Of a stretch of DNA of 7,631 bases, positions 5,056 to 7,631 are shown piece after piece; position 1 is the stretch's first letter, and the number at the start of each line of letters is the position of its first letter. The stretch covers positions 1 to 7,631 of the forward strand of contig PAZI01000044.1 of assembly GCA_002715545.1 (NCBI GenBank), given 5' to 3'. The notes under the pieces are model-generated. The model saw nothing but the letters and a program-made list of their open reading frames with translations, did not search any database and was not told where the DNA came from. A program made the position numbers and the translations under genes. Origin of the DNA: Methanobacteriota archaeon (GTDB lineage: Archaea; Thermoplasmatota; Poseidoniia; Poseidoniales; SP79).

Positions 5056-7338
5056 TCACTCCGCAGGAGCGATGGCAATGTCATGCAGGACGTAGCGCTG
5101 ACCCAATACTCTGGTGTCGACCATTTGGTCGAGTACGCCAATGTAAATGTGTGTCGTTGTGTTCGCATTCGCTGGAATCTCTCCATTCTCTCCAAAGTAC
5201 TCTATTTGGAATCCGGTCGAGTTGATCCAAGTTCGTCCACTATCGTCGTTCCATAGTTTGCCTGACACTAACACCTGCGTGCTCGTGTGTTGGTACCAAT
5301 AGTTGATGTCTGCCAAGATGAGGGTGGGGGTCTCTTCAGGACCATCGATAATCTCGAGGATCTGGCTTACTTGTAGGTACAATACTCCCTTGGCGGACCT
5401 GAACACCGACTCATCAATACTATCTTGGAAGCCGACCTTTGCTCGCAACAGGACCCGGGAATCTTCCCATATGGTGCTGTCCTTTGCACGTGGTACATCC
5501 AGTTGGGAGTACAGCGAGAATTTACTGTCAGCAACATCCTCTAGGTTGAAGGTCGTTGACGAGTATTGCTCCCAATCGAAAGTACCGATAGTCTGCGCAA
5601 GGATTCCTTCGAGCACTACTTCAGTATCCGGATTCTCAAGATAGTACTGTGGATTATCGATGATTTGTTTGACCGTGGTCGTCGCTTGCGGGCTCGGACC
5701 AAGCGTCCCTTCTTGATCGACACTTGGCTCATCATTCCCGTCAGTCCTGTCGATACACAACATCGTGGCCCCCTCTGATGTCGTCGACCAAGTGAGACGT
5801 CCTAACCAAGTAACCTCTGCTCCACTCTGTGGGATGTCACTGATGTCAGACGTTGTAGGAATGACACATATCTCACGTGAGTCAGAACCATTCTGTGTTA
5901 AAGCCATGCCACCATCATCCGTGTGAATGGCATATCCTTCCATCTCGACGATGCTTCCCACATCGTACAACCAGGTCTCGAAATCATCTGCCCAAGAGAG
6001 TTTGACGGCGGTACCGTTAGCCAGAACTCTGACCTCGTATGACATCGACTCAAAGTAATATCTGAGCTGCTTGGTATCGAACCTGACGAAGCCTTCGACA
6101 TCGACGTGTGATCCTTCCTCAATGGATTCCTGCAGGTAACCATTCACGACCAATCGAAGTGTGAATGCAGATGAGGAATAATCTGCCTTCTCCTGAAGGC
6201 TAGACGTTTGATAGTTGGAGTCATCGACGATTGCATTACCAAGAAAACCTCTGATCATGAGATATCTGTCCTCATATGCTGCGGGATTACCTGCCACATC
6301 GTCCAGTTCAGCCACTGCAGCAGTGCTCAATGCGTGCGGCACATCAGCGCCCGGTCCTGCTGTGATTGGAGCATCCTGGCCCTCAGTGCTATCGACACAC
6401 AGCTCGCCTGTATCTGACCAAGCTAGGCGCCCAGTCCACTTTGTCGTCCATGTGTCCGCTGTGCCAATCGAATCGTCGATGGATTTCTCATCTTCACTGT
6501 CCGTGATCAGACAGATATCGAATGTCCTTTGATCATCGGCGATGACATAACCTCCATCGCTGGTGGAACGGATCTGTCCATCGATTTCGACCGCTTTACC
6601 TACATCATACAACCATGAATCGAAGCCGACTTCCCATGCTAAAGGCACGACCATGCCGGGGTGAATCACTTCGATCTCATCAGTCTGCACCTCGATCATC
6701 CAGCGGAGTTGCTTCCCATCAAATCTCAGGAATCCTGTAATCTCAATCAGTGCACCAGATTCAATCGAGTCTGCCCTATATCCTCTTGTGAGCACCTTCA
6801 ACCCGTGCAGTGATTGGCCGTAGGCTTGGTGATCCTGTAGGGTGAATGTCTGATAATCCGTCAGATTCGTAATCGATGAGCCTGCGAATCCTTCAAGACT
6901 GATCAGTTCGCCAGTATAGGTATCAGGATCAGAAGCGACATCAGACATGCTTTGTCCTGTCGCTTCCACTACGCGCATGACTTCAACCGCGCCGAATCCT
7001 GAGGATTGCATGTAGAACGATCCACGATTAGCCGACATATCCCCCGTGGCTTGGATGATGCTCCCAATGGGGGGCATCTCATCCTTGGTCTCACGCCATT
7101 GCACTGTGACTACGTCACTTGTCCCAGGTGTGCGGAGCACGAGTTTCTTGAGATCGGATCCATCATCGTATGGGTCTGCAACCCATGAAACAAGCTCACC
7201 TTCCACGCGAATGATGGATTGGACATGCTGGCCCACCTCATCGATGGGAACAAGCTCAGCCTCACGCACCACGGCATATAGATTCAGTCCGGCCACAAGG
7301 AGAACTCCTGCGAAAAACATTGGCCATAATCGGTTCAT
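5056..7338 (-). CDS. Large exported protein with tandem OB-fold-like repeats
   Basis: This 760-residue protein is not recognised as a named family. Residues 7-24 form one hydrophobic helix after a short MNRLW start, so it is a signal peptide or N-terminal anchor; there is no lipobox cysteine and no C-terminal membrane segment. The rest is beta-rich and acidic. Residues 40-125 (IIRVEGELV ... GSIIQATGD) look like an OB-fold domain. Two tandem units follow, about 134-323 and 348-536, offset by 214 residues. Over their first 92 residues I count 34 identities without a gap (shared YQT, GFxRFD, KQLR). Their second halves share WLYDVG and a cysteine pair. A third, weaker copy of the first half lies at 556-664 (IIDNPQYY ... 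VVLEGIL), and another OB-like segment at 686-757 (STQVLVSGKLW). The only cysteines are 276/314 and 491/528. The protein is first in the leftward gene set and starts 80 bases from the divergent HD gene. An extracytoplasmic binding or scaffolding role is inferred from the export signal and fold; the ligand is unknown. Confidence 0.75.
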   Translation of the reverse strand: MNRLWPMFFAGVLLVAGLNLYAVVREAELVPIDEVGQHVQSIIRVEGELVSWVADPYDDGSDLKKLVLRTPGTSDVVTVQWRETKDEMPPIGSIIQATGDMSANRGSFYMQSSGFGAVEVMRVVEATGQSMSDVASDPDTYTGELISLEGFAGSSITNLTDYQTFTLQDHQAYGQSLHGLKVLTRGYRADSIESGALIEITGFLRFDGKQLRWMIEVQTDEIEVIHPGMVVPLAWEVGFDSWLYDVGKAVEIDGQIRSTSDGGYVIADDQRTFDICLITDSEDEKSIDDSIGTADTWTTKWTGRLAWSDTGELCVDSTEGQDAPITAGPGADVPHALSTAAVAELDDVAGNPAAYEDRYLMIRGFLGNAIVDDSNYQTSSLQEKADYSSSAFTLRLVVNGYLQESIEEGSHVDVEGFVRFDTKQLRYYFESMSYEVRVLANGTAVKLSWADDFETWLYDVGSIVEMEGYAIHTDDGGMALTQNGSDSREICVIPTTSDISDIPQSGAEVTWLGRLTWSTTSEGATMLCIDRTDGNDEPSVDQEGTLGPSPQATTTVKQIIDNPQYYLENPDTEVVLEGILAQTIGTFDWEQYSSTTFNLEDVADSKFSLYSQLDVPRAKDSTIWEDSRVLLRAKVGFQDSIDESVFRSAKGVLYLQVSQILEIIDGPEETPTLILADINYWYQHTSTQVLVSGKLWNDDSGRTWINSTGFQIEYFGENGEIPANANTTTHIYIGVLDQMVDTRVLGQRYVLHDIAIAPAE
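5427..6938 (-). repeat. Protein-level tandem repeats within the 760-residue exported protein
   Basis: The span covers two full repeat units of about 190-200 residues (period ~214 residues, about 642 bases) and one truncated third copy. Anchor points are VASDP/VAGNP (134, 348), YQT (162, 376), RFD.KQLR (205, 419), WLYDVG (242, 456) and the cysteines 276/491 and 314/528. The copies have diverged to roughly 37% identity over a 92-residue gapless stretch, so this is an old duplication and not a recent DNA repeat. Confidence 0.7.
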
Positions 7339-7418
7339 GCCCCTATCAGACTCGGTTGTGTTATGGGCGTTTCCACGACGCTGACCCTATACGGAGGGAC
7401 CTTTCCCTCATTACGAGC
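7339..7418. promoter_or_regulatory. Divergent intergenic region with probable promoters for both directions
   Basis: These 80 bases separate the start codons of the exported repeat protein (minus strand) and the HD phosphohydrolase (plus strand), so both promoters should lie here. For the plus gene a short CTATAC at 7387-7392 sits about 26-31 bases before the ATG, which suits an archaeal TATA box for a leaderless transcript. For the minus gene a CATAAC-like element (about 7360-7366) lies at a similar distance from ATG 7338. Both matches are weak, and neither gene has a well-spaced SD, which agrees with leaderless transcription. Confidence 0.4.
7394..7409. repeat. Perfect 6-bp inverted repeat upstream of the HD gene
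   Basis: GAGGGA, four spacer bases (CCTT) and TCCCTC form a perfect hairpin or operator-like dyad ending 9 bases before ATG 7419 and starting 2 bases after the TATA-like CTATAC. It could bind a regulator that blocks transcription initiation, or fold in the RNA if the transcript has a leader. There is no T-run after it, so it is not a terminator for the plus strand. A dyad of this size could also occur by chance. Confidence 0.35.
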
Positions 7419-7631
7419 ATGTCACATGGCAAGGCACCTAAAGTGGTCCGCGACCCTGTGCACTCTGACGTCCCGCTTGATCACCGAATCGTTGCCTTGA
7501 TCGATACTCGAGAGATGCAACGCCTACGTCACATCAGTCAACTTGGAGCGACCGAACACGCCTTTCCCTCAGCAACGCATCATCGTTTCTCCCATTCTCT
7601 TGGAGCACATCATCTGGCCAATGTCGCTCTT
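7419..7631 (+). CDS. HD-domain phosphohydrolase (SAMHD1 / dGTPase-like), N-terminal part
   Basis: The first 71 residues of a gene that runs off the right edge without a stop. KVVRDPVHSDVPLD followed by IDTREMQRLRHISQLG (28-43), then AFPSATHHRFSHSLG (48-62), is the characteristic start of the HD superfamily proteins related to SAMHD1 and bacterial dGTP triphosphohydrolases. H59 in RFSHSLG matches the first metal-binding histidine of the HD site; the HD dipeptide itself would lie beyond the window. Members act in the cytosol on dNTPs or other phosphate esters, and the exact substrate cannot be told from this part. ATG 7419 is chosen because the family motif begins within ten residues of it and no other in-frame ATG is nearby upstream. 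It is divergent from the leftward gene set, and no well-spaced SD is seen. Confidence 0.88.
   Translation, partial: MSHGKAPKVVRDPVHSDVPLDHRIVALIDTREMQRLRHISQLGATEHAFPSATHHRFSHSLGAHHLANVAL

Noticed and set aside
4890..5225. Plus-strand open frame of 111 residues across the permease / repeat-protein junction
   Set aside because: It runs antisense to two well-supported genes and across their junction, with no family motif.
5427..6938. Recent DNA duplication or assembly artefact causing the repeats
   Set aside because: The two units share only about 37% of residues in the best stretch and no long identical DNA, so the duplication is ancient and not an artefact.
1..7631. Mobile element, CRISPR array, tRNA or rRNA
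   Set aside because: No transposase or integrase motif, terminal inverted repeats, regularly spaced direct repeats, or tRNA-like conserved arms were seen on either strand.

Overview
The window looks like part of an archaeal chromosome, most likely a euryarchaeon; a marine planktonic lineage such as Poseidoniales is a guess, not shown. The reasons are: an integral membrane protein of the archaeal TctA/DUF112 type; a Shine-Dalgarno box (5025-5032, minus strand) that matches the archaeal 16S 3' end at one gene, while other genes have little or no ribosome binding site; and a large exported protein built from OB-fold-like repeats. No RNA gene, CRISPR array, insertion sequence or other mobile element is visible. 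Coding density is very high, and no gene-free stretch exceeds about 80 bases.

Layout. Five genes read leftward on the minus strand as one compact set, with gaps of 25-35 bases or an 8-base overlap. In order of transcription they are: (1) a 760-residue exported or N-terminally anchored repeat protein (7338-5056); (2) a 547-residue TctA-like polytopic transporter (5020-3377); (3) a 397-residue thiolase with PcaF/FadA-type signatures (3351-2158); (4) a rhomboid-like membrane protein (2125-1346); (5) a membrane-anchored phosphodiesterase/phosphatase of the alkaline phosphatase superfamily (1353-103). On the plus strand, an SAMHD1-like HD-domain phosphohydrolase starts at 7419 and runs off the right edge. 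It is divergent from the set across an 80-base intergenic region that holds a perfect 6-bp inverted repeat. At the left edge a possible further minus-strand gene begins at base 41, but only about 13 codons are visible.

How the genes might work together. Four of the five leftward genes encode envelope proteins (exported OB-repeat protein, transporter, rhomboid-like protein, ectoenzyme). The thiolase is the only obvious cytosolic enzyme. A link in which the transporter imports a carboxylic acid whose CoA derivative is cleaved by the thiolase is possible, but nothing here proves it. The more unusual items are the tandem ~214-residue repeat with paired cysteines in the 760-residue protein, the rhomboid-like protein that keeps a Ser/His pair but lacks the usual HxxxN oxyanion motif, and a hydrophilic insertion in the TctA-like permease.
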